This document shows positions 20,901-34,450 of a stretch of 64,000 nucleotides of DNA, piece after piece. Source of the stretch: Symbiotaphrina buchneri (Eukaryota > Ascomycota > Symbiotaphrinales > Symbiotaphrinaceae); contig BCIG01000008.1 in the NCBI GenBank assembly GCA_001599915.1, positions 124,001 to 188,000 of the forward strand, in the 5' to 3' direction. A program made the position numbers and the translations under genes. Below the pieces are notes generated by a model that made no database searches, had not been told where the DNA came from, and saw only the letters and a list, made by a program, of their open reading frames with translations. The first letter of the stretch is position 1; every line of letters starts with the position of its first letter.

Positions 20901-21400
20901 TCGCGGTCAGCGGTCCGGAAACGCCCATACATGGACATGGACATCCAAATTTCAACACCGCATATGCGAGAGACTACCTCTACGGCGGCGGCGGCGTGTC
21001 TTGGACCACCGATCCAGCGGCCATGCAGTACATGCCGGTATACACTCCATTCGACCAATGGGCCGGCCGGCTGCCATTCGAGCTCGCATTCGACGTCATG
21101 GCCTCGGTCAACCCCGCGACCACAGCGCCAGAGTGGTCCCCTCAGGAAGCGTATTTTCAGCAGCATCAGTTAGACCAGACCGACCTACAACAAGGTCAGA
21201 TGCAGAGTCAAATGCAGAGCCAGATGCAGGCGCAGACTCAAGCTCAGCCACCGCAAGGCCAGGGGCAGCCGCAGATGCAGGCTCAGGCACCGCAGCCGCA
21301 GTCGCAGGCCCCGCAGCCGCAGTCACAATCCCGCGGGAGAGGATCGACGCCGAGGAAGAGGGGAGGTCGGTCTTCTGGTTCGGGCAGGGGCGGACGGTAG
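17913..21400 (+). CDS. Zn2Cys6 transcription factor with fungal-specific TF domain
   Basis: A 1061-aa regulator in six exons (17913-18406, 18460-18571, 18621-18945, 19033-19465, 19522-19679, 19737-21400); all introns are GT-AG and 49-87 bp. A binuclear cluster at residues 124-153 (CEPCRQRKVKC, then CNHC and a final Cys) binds DNA. A coiled stretch (DRVGELEEALRHV) follows, then an acidic/Ser linker. The middle homology region includes VDPFELPSKEDANVY, AWILTGVALRYAVSLGLHL and KEKRSRLWWSVFSLE. The last 80 residues are a Gln/Met/Pro repeat tract ending in an Arg-Gly tail. Intron 5 (19680-19736, 57 bp) is in frame and stop-free. The target pathway cannot be read from the sequence. Confidence 0.88.
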
Positions 21401-22773
21401 TTTCCGAGAGCAGAGAGGACTGAAGGACCGTGCGATGGGAAAGTCGTGGGATGGCTCGCCTTAGTGCTCTGTCCACTACGTGCAATTGTCAAGGGGGCTT
21501 TACCGAGGGCTTGGGCACACACACACGCATCGAACAGACTTCGGGCTGGAGAAGGCCGGCGTCTGGAGCGTCTGAGGACGACTCATACCGGCCGGCACTG
21601 ATGTGCAGTCAGTCAGTGACGAGGCCATTCTGCTGTGTCTGGAGACTGCAGACTGCAGGACATGAATTGCTGAGCAACATCTCGATAGGAGACAGAACGA
21701 GCTTCGGGCTTGACAGCAGGTGAAGGAAGCAACACTACGGTACGCAGAAAAAAGGTCCCTTTGTAGCTAGCTATATACACCCTGCTGCTGCTGCTGCTGC
21801 TGCTGCTGCCGCTGTTAGGCAGAATCCTAGCTGCCTTAGCTATGATATGCTGGTAGTAGTTAGCTATGGTAGTTACCTAAGCTAGTCATAATATAAACAG
21901 CTAAGAAAACGGGCGAGCCAGCTGCAGCTCCAGCTCCAGCTCGGGCGGCGTCATCACAACAGCTACCGCTACTGGATTGACTCCATGACTTGTACGTAGC
22001 ATGTAAGCTTCAGTGAACCAACGGTGAACTAACTTTCCTGCTGGTTTCAAAAGGCCGCAAGGAGCCGCAAATATAGATTAGATGGATTGAGTAGCAGCAA
22101 AGCGACGTTGCGAGAATGACGTTCTTCTGAGAAAGAAGGGGGTATTTTGATATCTATTCTTGAATATATATACAATCCATACAAGTCCAGCGCTATCTAT
22201 CTACATACATGATCCCATCGAATGCCAATGGGAATGGCACACGACGAATGCCAATGTCGATTCCATTTCCAATTCCAGTGCCAAGCGTAGCAGCTAAATG
22301 TGTATGCGTGTGTGTTTCCCATCCAACCCCGCTGACGACGATGGTGCCAGCGAGGGAAGGGAAAGGGGGAGAGGGAGAGAACATGCATGCTCCGAGAAAC
22401 CGTCATGATGATGCGAACGCAGAGCTTTTTTTGCCGAGGCCAAGAGACTGCAAATGTGCGTCTTGCATCCGAGACGACGGGCCGAATTGTGAAAGAGGGC
22501 TTGGACCGACGCATGAATGAATGCACGGATAAATGAATGAATGAACGCATGCAAAGGACTGACTCCACCCAAATGCCCGCCCGCAACACATACGCAGATC
22601 CCGATGAGAGAAACTAACAGAAAGAGAAAGACAGACAAAGATGCATGCCAATGATAACAGCACCCACCACAGCTATGGTGGGCCGAAAACCCGAACACCT
22701 CAGGGTGACCCCACAACGAGCAGCTCACTCCAGCGGGCCATACTCAAACTTAATCGGATGGACCAGGGTTCCC
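21401..22773. other. convergent intergenic region with simple repeats
   Basis: Between the converging Zn2Cys6 and DUF3405 genes. It holds a CTG tract (21782-21808), a GAAT-type tetranucleotide tract (about 22513-22546) and a degenerate AATGCCAATG repeat near 22217-22255. No gene seen. Confidence 0.6.
21782..21808. repeat. (CTG)9 microsatellite
   Basis: Nine uninterrupted CTG triplets followed by CCGCTG, in the 3' flank of the Zn2Cys6 gene. Noncoding in any gene model here. Confidence 0.9.
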
Positions 22774-24995
22774 CTAACACACATCCTCCCGCGCTGCCCC
22801 TCCTCTCCCTTCCCCCCCCTCCTCATTCTCTCTAAACCCCAGCCAGCGGCGCCACAGCGCGCCCGCAAAGCCGCTATTATAATAGAAGCTCGAGCCCTGA
22901 TGATTATGCTCCGCGGGGCCAAAGACATGCTTCGCGTCCGCGCGGCGGTGGCCGTCATTGAACGTCGCCTCGAGATACGAAACCGGCCATGCCCGGTCGA
23001 AGAAGACCGGGTGCGGCGCGTAGACTGCATTGAGCCCGTGGTGCAGTGCGACGCTGCCCGGCCACATTTCAGAGAACATCGTGTGGCCCCCCGCCCAGAC
23101 TTCGTCGTGCATCCGCATAAGTAGCCGGCGGGAGAGGCGTGAGGCGGTGATGATGACTGTGCGCCGAGGCGGGATCGGGAGGTCCGTGTCGTACCCGGAG
23201 ACGTCGTTGCTGAAGACCCAGCCGGAGCCTTCGGGGTCGAACAGCGGGTTGAGGGAGATGAAGTCGGCCTCTTCGCCGACGCCCCAGGCGTAATGGTCTT
23301 CCTCGACGCGGTGCGGCGGGACGGGGTCACCGGGGTCGGCGAGCACCTGGTGGGAGCCGTTGAAGATGGGCGGGCCCCAGACCAGGCTCTCGTTGTGGGG
23401 GATATGCAGCTCGGTGTCGCGCATGAAGTTGGAGAAGTTGCCGTGCACGCCGGGGACGTAGAAGCGCGCGCTGCGCTCCCAGATTCCCCTGCGGGGTTGC
23501 TGCGCGGCCCACTTCCCGATCTGGTCCACGAACTCGAAGTAGTGCCCCGTGTACCGGATGTCCATCTCCCAGTTCCAGAAGAAGTCGTATTCTGGGTGCT
23601 GCGACGCGAAGTATTGGTTGATCAGGTGGTGCGACCGGTACACCCCGCTCAGCCGCTGCCCGCTCATGTTCTCGTAGTTGCTGGTGATGGAGGTGGCGTA
23701 GATGAGTCGCATCTGCTTCTCGGACCAGAGCGTCGTGATGTCGTGGAATTCTTCGGGGACGTTGGCGCGGAGAACTTGGTCGTAGAGATCCTGTGATGCC
23801 CATATCGGGATCGTGTCGTCTTTTACTTCCACGAGGACGTGCACTTGATATTGTCCGCCCGTGTGCAGTGACAGCTCGTTGATGAGCGCACGGATGAAGA
23901 CCCGCGTCATATGGTCGTATTCGAAGCCGGTGTACGTCCGTAGGATAAAGGCAGTACGCGGGACGTACTTCTTATTGGCCTCATTGCCCGTCGTCCAGTC
24001 CATCGGGTCAATGCTCGGCCGAATCGAATCGCTGCTCCAAGGAGCATCCTGTTCCAAATCGGGACGTACTGGTGCGAACCGAGCTTTGTTCAGCTCAAAG
24101 CAGCGTTTCTGCGCTTCGCCGATGTTGATCTTCTGCCAGTCGATCTTGGTACCGTTGGGCCAGAATCCGTCGATTCCGATGCGGTCACCTTCTAGCCCGA
24201 CGCTGGAACCTCCCTCGGATTCTTCATAGCCAACACCGTAGACACCGAGTCGTCCGTACCGGTCGAAGCACACATCGTCTCGTAGTCCCAGCTCGGTGTA
24301 GGAACCAATCAACGGGTCCGGAGAATGCTGAGGAATACCCGGGTATGCATGTATTGAAGGTGCGGGAATGGAGTGTTCCTTGTCTAGAAAGCATTGCTGG
24401 AGGGGGGCAGGTCCATGCGAGTCGGAGTTGGAGGGGTAAGGGTTGTAAGGAATGGGTAGGATATGTCGACCTTCGGAAGATGATGAAGGGGAACGAAGGG
24501 TGGTGTGGTCGCCATCACCATCGATATTTACCGGAGGGTAGCCCGGTATGAACTCCTCCTTGGGAACGAGCTTTTTGATCCCTTCGTAGAAACCATCGAC
24601 CCTGCTTGTGATTAATTCCAACTCATTGCTGCGAAAGACTTGACTAACCTCGGGAAGCTCTTCCACGGTTCCGGTTCGGGTTCCTTCAAAGAAGAAATCT
24701 TCTGCCTCGCATTCTTCGTGGCATAGCCCACCACTATACACACGGCGAAAAGCACCACAAGCAGCAAATACTGGCCGCAGCGGACCAATTTCGGATTCAG
24801 CCTCGCGCATCGCAAACAAAACCGCCATTTCTCCGGTATCGGCGATGGCTTTTCCGTCGCGCCATCTGTGGCCTCGTACGTCGGCAGCTGTGCATATTCC
24901 TTCTTCAATTTATCGCCCGCGAGTAAATTCACCGGGTTGTATTTGCTGAGGTTGAGGTTGATGGTGACATTGCGGATGGGACTTGGGGTTCGCAT
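22774..24995 (-). CDS. DUF3405 type II membrane protein
   Basis: Two exons (24995-24649 and 24601-22774, intron 47 bp) give 724 aa. A cytosolic N-terminus of about 74 aa is followed by one membrane span (QYLLLVVLFAVCIVVG, about 75-92) and a large lumenal domain. The family (DUF3405) is fungal and resembles Golgi glycosyltransferases; its activity is unproven. Conserved-looking stretches include RTAFILRTYTGFEYD, a DxD-like WEMDIRYTGHY and GVHGNFSNFMRDTE. N-glycosylation sequons (NGT, NMS, NFS, NES) occur on the predicted lumenal side. The start codon lies only a few codons before clear coding sequence, so the N-terminus is fairly safe. Confidence 0.87.
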
Positions 24996-27715
24996 GTTGA
25001 GGCCGGCTCCACAGCGCTCATTGGTCGTGTGCCCGCCGGAAGCTTAACGCTGTCAGGCCGCAAAGGGGCACGTGTGTGGTTGATTCTCTTCTTTCTGTCT
25101 GTATCCAGAATTCCAATTCCCAAAGATATATACTTGTAGAACGAGCGTTGAGAAACCAAAGACGGGATAAGGTATTTTATCACCGTCGGATATACAAAAA
25201 CCACGGCGATGCGGCGAGAGAGCGTATGTACGAGCGAGGGAACCTTCGAGGACCAGCAGCGAAGGTATGGATTAAGAGGGCTTCGGAGAGCTGTGCCGTG
25301 GGCAAAAAGAGCAGAGAGCGACGGGCGAAAGTTTGTACAAGTAGGGGAGGTATTGGAGACTTTTTGGATAAATTGTGGTGGCGCTCTCTGGCTTCTTCTA
25401 AGTAGTACCGCACGCCGCTTCAACCTCCCCTAGGAGTGTCTGTAACCCCCCCAGGATCGGCTACCCCCTTTTCGTTTGCTCAAAACACCAAGTGGGAGGG
25501 TATCCCGAAAAAGAACAGGGTTAGTGACAGGGTCAAGGCTTCTAAAGACAAGCACTGGCTAGCGAAGGTGCCCATCCTTTCCCCCAGTCCCCTTGCGGTC
25601 TGGTGCAGCACGTTGTGAGAAAGGGATCGTTCAGATCAGCGGTACGGTAGGCCGTGCGAGAGGGGCCTGCTATGCACTTCCCTTCCCTTCCGAGGCCATC
25701 TCCACTCATCCGCGGCCCATTCGGAGCTCCTCCTTAGGTAAGAGAGCTCTATGTTCTGAGAGGCAATTGATGTGCGGGTGCAAGCACCAATTCAGCAGGC
25801 CATGTCGCGAAAATTTTCCCCGGCTGGCGCCCGGTAGTATTATCGTAGGAGAGAATACGAGGAAGCAAAATTATTGCAGAAGCTAGCTATGAGAACTCGA
25901 GAAGAGATGAGGTGCTGTGGCTGCGGTTTAGCGTCTGTGATTTTGCGCTTAAGCTTCTCACTAAGGTGCGTGCCTATGTTAAACTCTCTGTCTCCTCCCG
26001 TCGGTCGGTAATGCACGAACGGAGGCTAAGGGGAAACAATTGCTCCTTTCCTTTGCATTTAATGGCAGCAAGGAGGGCGGCGGAGGTGAAGTGAAAGGAT
26101 AGGCCCGAGGCCTGCAAAGTCAACAATGTCGGCTGCAACTCCCCCTTGTCCCCTACGTTCCACTCATTATTATTGCCATCAATCATTGTCTTTTCTCCCT
26201 CTGTGACGGGACCGCGCCGGCTAAAGTGCCAAGCACTTGACAGTCTTTCGGAGGGTTCCGTCACTAACGCTCACCTGCCGAAACCCCTCCCCTTGGCAAG
26301 CGAACTGCCCTGCAACGGTCTCTGGTTCGATGGCCGTCCAGATCTTCTAACATAACGAGTCGCAACGGCCAAGAGAGTAGATACCTACTCGAGGCATTGC
26401 TTGTCGCAAGCACGCCACGATACTGGTGAAACAGCAGAGCAATTACGCAATGCTTGACCATGAGATGCAAATACCTGGTCGGAATATCTGTAAGGCTCTT
26501 GGTACAGAGTGAGTATTGGCGCTTTTTTTTGAAGTCTGCCAATTCAGAACAGCGGGTGGCTTGGATTTTCGTCTCGTAGCACAAGAAGCACAAGCGTCAG
26601 TGCGGTTTGACATATGCACTCGGATAGTCGTTTGTCCCAGCGACTTCGAAGGATGTCCTTCGGCGACAGATACTGCAGGATGGCAAAGAGAGCACGTTGT
26701 TGACATGTGCATGACCTTTAGATATGGTCATTCGTACAACCTCATGTTTAACCACCTGCCTCTTCCGGAGGGAGGGATGGCTGTACAGCCTAATCGACAG
26801 TTGGCTGCACGCTTTCGCAGATGCATGCACATTGCAGGCTTCCGGGCCAATCCCTCAGCATCTTTAACAGCTCAAAGGACGGTGCCACTTGATGCAGATA
26901 GATTTCGGATGACGCGTCTCGCTTCGTGTGTGATGATCATCTCATGCTCTCTTCAACGACTATGGAACTGTGGGTGTTTTGGGAGACAGTCCCGTTCATG
27001 GATGATCCCGTCCCACCTCGTATAAGCGACGGAGACTGCCGTGAAAGTACGAAGGGACCGACGTTATTTTAAAACGCTTTTCAAACACAACGGTGACCCA
27101 CTTGGGGCGTTTCGGGAAAGGGAGCTTCAAGACTTGTTCGCGTTCTGGGAGTACGGTGGAGGCTAGGATGGATGGTTTGTAAAGGAAAAGCGGAGAAGGT
27201 GGAGAGCGGGACGCTTATCACAATAAGAATATGTTGAAGAGAAGTTTATTTTATGCATAGTGGCAGTGCTTGAATAAGCGGAAGGCTATGAACTCATCGA
27301 TCGGTGTACATTCGGAGTATGTCAGGACTGGAAGATGACTTTGTATCTTCAAGTAGTTAACAGCCCTCTCTTCAAGCCAAACTGGTGGGTACTCTGTAGC
27401 TGTGAAAGAAGTCAAATATATTCCAATTTCATTTTGCAGAACAGATCCTCCAGCGCTTACTGCACATTTAAGCATAGCGTAACGGAATGGCCAGAGTCTC
27501 CAAGAGCATCGATCCTTCCAGCATGCTTCTTCTGCACCTCGGAGGTGACGGCTTGGCAGGGACACACGTGCCGATAGCTTGGCGTCACTCGCCTCCGTCT
27601 CACATGCACCATGCACGTCGGACGAACCTCAACTCCACCAAAAATGCATCTTAGAACATACTTTGTAGATGCGCCGTGACCCTCTGCCGCAACCAGCAAC
27701 TACACCGCAGCCAAT
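24996..27715. other. 2.7-kb divergent intergenic region, no supported gene
   Basis: Between the divergent DUF3405 and Rab4 starts. Open frames exist (the longest is 169 codons at 26516-27025 on plus), but none has family signatures, convincing introns or codon bias. I treat the region as regulatory and leader sequence. Confidence 0.5.
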
Positions 27716-28955
<1,240 letters not shown>

Positions 28956-30167
28956 CACGCGAGCCTCCTTCCTCTCTCAGTCTCCTGCTTCATCATCCGA
29001 CATTATCGTTCATGTGTGGACCGCGGCACCTCGTGGAAGGAAACGCGCTGGAACCACCACCTCGCTCCGCTCTCGACTCTGTCTCTGGCCATACTCACCG
29101 CCACGACTTAGCCAGCGGTCTCTCTCTTCCGACACTGCGCACGCATCGCGGTTCCATCATCATCTCATCTACACGGCGTTTTTGGGGGGTGTCTATTACT
29201 TCATCCAGCTTCATCCAGCTTTATCCAGCATCGTCCATACAGAACGACCCTACCTTATTAATACAAAGCACATCCCCCGAGGACTTCTTGCGGACCTGCT
29301 GGCACTCACTGCCTTCCTTAGCTAGCTAGCTGGCTACTCAAGCAGGCTCCTCACCCAGGCCCCTCACCCAGGCTACGCAGCCAAGCTACTCGGGCACGCT
29401 CCTCAGGGAGGCTCCTCACAGATGCCGATCCTGCAGGCACATCATTTTCTTTCTTCCCTTCTCTTTTTAGCGCCTTGTCCTTTTATATGTTTTACTTTTG
29501 CATAAACGGCCGCTGCATCTCCTTGAATTCTTTCACGGCCTAGAGTACACTGCACCACCTACACTACCTTACTTTAATTCACTTCACTTTCCTGAACGAG
29601 TGAGCAAGTGAGCGAGCTGATTGAGTTGGGCGAGTTGAGGGAGCAATCGAGTGGGCTGCAGTCGCGTTCTTTTCATGCCCATTGGATTATCGTTGCTGTC
29701 GCCGGCTTTTGGGAACTCTGGGCTCGGGTGGGTGGATTGTGGGACACTGCTTGTATACATGCCCTTCTCTGCGGGGCTTGGGTCTTAATGAAGTCATAGA
29801 AGGTGACTCGGTACAGGCAAGGAGGTGGGGTGGGGTTGTTTGTTGTTCTGCATGGCTGTGGCCTCTGCATGGCTGTCTGTGGCCGCAGTCTGGATAGGGA
29901 GGGCGAGGGGGAGGGGAGGACTAACACTTCGTAATGAAAGAAAGCTCTACGACTGTCAACCAGTACCAATGTGTTGCGGACGTGAACTTGAACGTAATGT
30001 GGTGTGTTACTTTGCCGTGCGCGATATGCGCTGATATCTATAGCTCTTGCGAGTGTGAAGAGACCAGGACCAAGCCCACCATCTTCCATTGCCAGCCGGA
30101 CAATCCAAACCATCTTTCCCTCCCCTTCCCTCACTTCATGTACCATCTACCCACCCTGCTCCCCTCC
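28956..30167. other. convergent intergenic region with short repeats
   Basis: Between the converging Rab4 and acyl-CoA dehydrogenase genes. It contains three tandem 10-mers (29201-29230) and a degenerate repeat of GGCTCCTCACCCAG-like units around 29330-29420. No gene seen. Confidence 0.55.
29201..29230. repeat. three tandem copies of a 10-bp unit
   Basis: Units tcatccagct, tcatccagct and ttatccagca follow one another directly. Noncoding. Confidence 0.8.
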
Positions 30168-31669
30168 TTACGCCGTATACTCCTTCTCCAGCAACTTCGC
30201 AATCGTCTGCAACTGAATATTCGACGTGCCCTCGTAGATAGCCCCAATCTTACTATCGCGCCAATACTTCTCCGCCAACCCCTCACGCACGAACCCCATG
30301 CCGCCCATCCACTCTATGGCGCGGCCACTGACCTCCCCAGCGACTTGCGACGCAAACAGCTTCGCCATAGCCGCGTCGCGCACAAAGTCCTCGCCGGCTT
30401 CCTTGCGCCGCGCCGCGTTGTAGACGAGTAGCCGCGCGGCATGTAGGGACGTCCAGGTTTGTGCGAGCTGGTGCTGCATCGCTTGGAAGGTCCCGATCTT
30501 TTGCCCGAATTGGCTGCGGTCGTTCCAGGCGTATCTGGGGAGGGGATGTTAGTTTGCGGGCGATGGTGGTGTAATGGTGGGAGAAAGGAGTGGAGACACG
30601 TACCGTGCGGCATTCTCCCATGCGCCGAGAGCAAGACCGGTCATCTGGGCCGCAATGCCTATGCGACCTTCATTCAGTAGCCCGATGGCGTATTTATACC
30701 CCTGCCCCTCCTCTCCCAGCAGGTTCTCCGCCGGAATCTCGACATCGTCAAAAGTCAGCACGCACGTGCTACTAGCCTTGATGCCGAGCTTCTTCTCCTT
30801 CTTCGCAATTGCAAAGCCCTTTGTTCCCTTCTCGACGATAAACGCCGTAATGCCTTTATACCCCTTGCTGGGGTCCAAGTTCGCAAAGACGATGAAGAAC
30901 CCGCTCTCGATAGCGTTTGTGATCCACATCTTGCCGCCATTAATCCGATAGCCCCCTCCGGGCAACTTCTCCGCCTTGGTCTTCAGCGCAAACGCATCGC
31001 TTCCAGACGAGGGCTCCGACAGACAGAACGAGCCGACCGTATCAGTCGCCAGCCGCGGCAGCCACTTCTCCTTGAGCCGATTCGAGCCCCATTTCAAAAC
31101 AGCCGTCACCACGAGCGTGTTATGCACATCGACGAGCACAGACACGCTGGGATCGACCCGCGCAAGTTCCTCGATGCCGATGATCGCCGATGTGAAGTTC
31201 ATCCCTGACCCACCGTATTTCTCCGGAATCTCGATCCCCATGAGCCCCGCTTCGAACAGCTCCTCCACGAGCGACGGGTCCATGGCTTCGGCCTCGTCCA
31301 TTTCCCGCACCCGGGGAAGAATCGATTCGCGTGCGAGCTTGGATACAGACTCGGCCATCAGTGTCTCGGTTTCGGAAAAGTGCGTGAGCGGTGTGGGCGG
31401 GATCTCGGAGAGGTCCACGGGCGTTTGCAGTTCGGGTGCGGCGGGCCGTGAGGAGGTGGTGGATAGGGCTCGTGAGCCCGACAAGGCGGGCCGGAGCAAT
31501 GCTGCTGAGCGGGAGCTGTAGATTCCAGATGTTTAGGGAATGCTAGTACCTATACTCAAGGGGCAACGTACCTGCATCCCGCTATTCTGCCGGTTGTGGA
31601 TCTGCTCACTGGTGCTTTCTTGATGGAGTGGAGAAGCGGTCTCCAGGACCGTGATGCGGACGACGCCAT
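30168..31669 (-). CDS. acyl-CoA dehydrogenase (short/branched-chain type), mitochondrial
   Basis: FAD-dependent acyl-CoA dehydrogenase catalysing the first step of beta-oxidation or branched-chain amino acid breakdown. Three exons (31669-31572, 31515-30604, 30534-30168) with introns of 56 and 69 bp give 458 aa. The N-terminus MASSASRSWRPLLHS is a basic, Ser-rich mitochondrial presequence. Family blocks are IPEKYGGSGMNF, CLSEPSSGSDAF, GGKMWITNA, FDDVEIPAENLLGEEGQGYK and WMGGMGFVREG. IYEGTSNIQ carries the catalytic Glu at the position used by SCAD, MCAD and ACADSB. Acyl-chain preference cannot be fixed; overall resemblance is to the short/branched-chain enzyme. Start at 31669 lies in a second, upstream exon rather than at the first codon of the long open frame. 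Confidence 0.9.
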
Positions 31670-32605
31670 GGCTGAAGCACGCTGGATGAGGTGGGTTCGT
31701 GCAACTAGAATTGAAGGACTAAGACCGTAGGTGGGTGCAGAGTGAGATTGAAGCGGTAGATGACGGTGGTGATGAGGTTGGGCGACGTCTGTGCACTCCG
31801 CATTCTCAAGAATCCGGGGAAGAGAAGGGTAGCCTCGGCTACCTCGGTTGCTCCGTTGTGGCCGGTGAAAGGGAAAGGAACGGGAGATATCAGATGGATA
31901 TCACCGTTCAACTGCGTAAACCTGATTTCGATTATTATCATTGAATCCTAGATTGAAAGTGCTAGGATTTGAAGATATTCTACGGATAATTATGAGAGTG
32001 CTACCTTAGTCTTGCGTATGCTGGAAACTGCTGTCAGATGTTGCTTAATCCGTGGTCTCCGAGGCTTCCACGTGAATGCGCAAGGAAAGGGAGCCGTCAA
32101 GGGGCCACACGGATTGCGTCAAAAGTGGAGCGCCAGCCATGCGCAATGTTCATTGGAACCAACCTCCATACAATCACAAATTGCCTTGGTGAGGCAATCT
32201 CCCCAGACTTCACTTAGCAACTCACGATAGCAACGGATGCCAGAATAATTCCTGCTTATAAAACTACAGGGGTGAGGACCCTATCCCTGGACCATTCGAC
32301 TAACCAGTTCACCGATCTATACTTCTAGGCCATTGGAAGCAAAACATCGATATCATAAGTCGTTATCTCAATAAGCTATGTGCACATCACTCAAAGCAAA
32401 CACCAGCGCTTACCGGTTCTGTATGCCGAAAAGGTCGTCCCCTTGTATGGTGCCGTCAATCTTTAATCCAGATCGAAGCGTCCAAACTCCCATCCATGCG
32501 CCTAAAAGAATGATATAACAGATCAAGACCATGTACCACCACATACAAAAGCAGAATCGAAGATTTGAATCTTGTGAGATCGATTTACGGATCGACTAGC
32601 CGTAT
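31670..32605. other. acyl-CoA dehydrogenase promoter and bZIP 3' flank
   Basis: 936 bp without a gene. A perfect 8-bp inverted repeat, AATCCTAG (31944-31951) and CTAGGATT (31962-31969), is the only structure I noticed. Confidence 0.5.
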
Positions 32606-34450
32606 TTATCGTTCTGCCTTGAATACTTTTCCGTTCCGTACGGGCAAGAGGGTCACCGTAGTCTGTTCAGCTGCATAGCTCAACAAGGGGTGAGTGAAAC
32701 TGCAACAGTCTCGCAACTCCGGATACCGTGCTTGGAAACGTGGCTTCAAGCTCCAGCTCTCCAGGCGACTGATATGCCGCTGGAACACCGGATTGATGAG
32801 GACCTGCTCGGTTGTATGACCAATCGCGTTTTCAACTTGTTGACAACATAGAGCGTCCATGGGATGATATGGCCAGTTCATGGAGATGCTCTCCATGAAT
32901 AGTTCCAAGAATTCAGGCGTACCATATAAGTCGAGGTTATGAATGACTCGCTCTCGCAGGTTTGGCCAAGGGATTTGATCGATCCAGGCTGCGTGAAGAG
33001 TGTCGAGCTGCGATGGTCGAGGGGTCATCCATTCCGGCAGGTCGTCATAGGTTTGAGGACTGGGCATTACCTGCCACTGTACAATGACATCAGTTTTGTT
33101 GGAAGATGAGAAAGGCCATTGTGGCTGCCTACCCGTAACAACAAGTGCATCATATATAGGAGAGCCACTTTCTCAGGAATTCCTTCAAGTTGCGGTACAG
33201 TATAAAGAGCGTCGGTCAAGGTTTTCGAAATCGCTTCAGGCATAACGCTCCAATTCGAGTCTCCCGTTGCTGTACCCCAGGAGGTATTTGGACCGATGAG
33301 AGATGCTTCCATCACAAACTTCCGCTGAATCTGAGCAAAGTTGAGGAGGATATGATCGAGTGGACAAGTAGGGGGTGCATTGCATATGGGTATATTCCAG
33401 CCGTAGACAAGTGCTTGGCTAGGGAATGTAGCAGAAAGAGGTGACTCGGTTTGCAGAAATGGATATACCTTCGTGCTGAGTGGAGCAACATTGTTGAATA
33501 CTTCTCGAACTAGTCAGTGCATCGTAGAGCAAGCTTGTCAATGGGAGAATTATAGTACCTGATGACACATTATTCACCACGTAGCCGCTCAGTGACTGAT
33601 CCCCTATCCTGCTCTTGAAGTGTGCCTTGAAGTTGGAAGCCTCATGGGTAGCATTTAGGAGAAACCTGAAGTCCAACCTTGGCGGTATGGCCATATCCAT
33701 CAGTCGTAGAGGCGAAGGGTCCAGTAGATCATCGTCAGTCAGAGTTTCGATGCCCCAGGCCATCGTATCTAACGCGCACTCCTCAGAAGACACGGACGAA
33801 CGTGCCATAGAAGGACAAGGTCCGCGAGGAGATGGTGTAGACTGGAGAGACCGAGGGTTTGAGGATATTGACGTAAGGGACTCTGCTACAAATGTTGAGG
33901 ATTGCTCAGTGAAGTTGGTCGTTATCTTAGGAGGTATCGACGAGTGTATCGTTCGTGGAGCGGTGACAAACACTAACGGCAGCTAGGTAAGCGTTGCTTC
34001 TCTCAAGTGACCACCTTAAGTCAACACGGATACACAGCTGCTTAACGTACCTTCTTCACCTTCGGCCGTGTAGCCAAGTGCAGCTGCTGCCCTGCCCAGC
34101 TTGCTGCGCAAAGCCGTGACTTCTGCCTCCAGCTCTCCATTGCGCTGTAGGGCATTGTCAAGTTTTGCTTTGGCGTCTTCATTGGCAGTGAGTTCCGCAA
34201 TCCGTTGTTCAAGGCTGTTGATATAGTCTTTGGTTCGTTGACGAATGGCACGTTGTGCTTCGCGATCGTTCGCACGCTTTCTCTCCAATTGTGCCGCGGT
34301 CAGTGTGCTGACACTCCTCGTTCCGGCTCTGGAAGGACGTCGTTTGGTCGTATTATCGGCAGAGCTTGGAATTGGCATATCAAGCCCCGCAGTGCCTGTT
34401 GCTCCCCTGGGTAGATCATCCGCACGACAGCCTTCAGTAAGTTCTGACAT
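32606..34450 (-). CDS. bZIP transcription factor with DUF3425 domain
   Basis: Five exons can be threaded in one frame: 34450-34051, 33972-33578, 33509-33469, 33418-33133, 33076-32606 (introns 78, 68, 50 and 56 bp), giving 530 aa. A basic region at 57-73 (RANDREAQRAIRQR) plus a leucine-zipper-like helix to about 115 is the fungal AP-1-like bZIP. The C-terminal half is a DUF3425 domain (CPLDHILLNF, VALLYMMHLLLRWQ, AAWIDQIPWPNLRERVI). This architecture is typical of Pezizomycotina stress and metabolism regulators. The exon 2 donor is uncertain. GTGAAT at 33577 keeps the frame, while the better-looking GTACTA at 33558 does not fit exon 4. The 41-bp third exon is therefore the weakest part. Confidence 0.82.

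Noticed and set aside
26516-27025. 169-codon plus-strand open frame
   Set aside because: No domain, no coherent hydrophobic or charged design, and no splice partners. It lies in a long promoter region.
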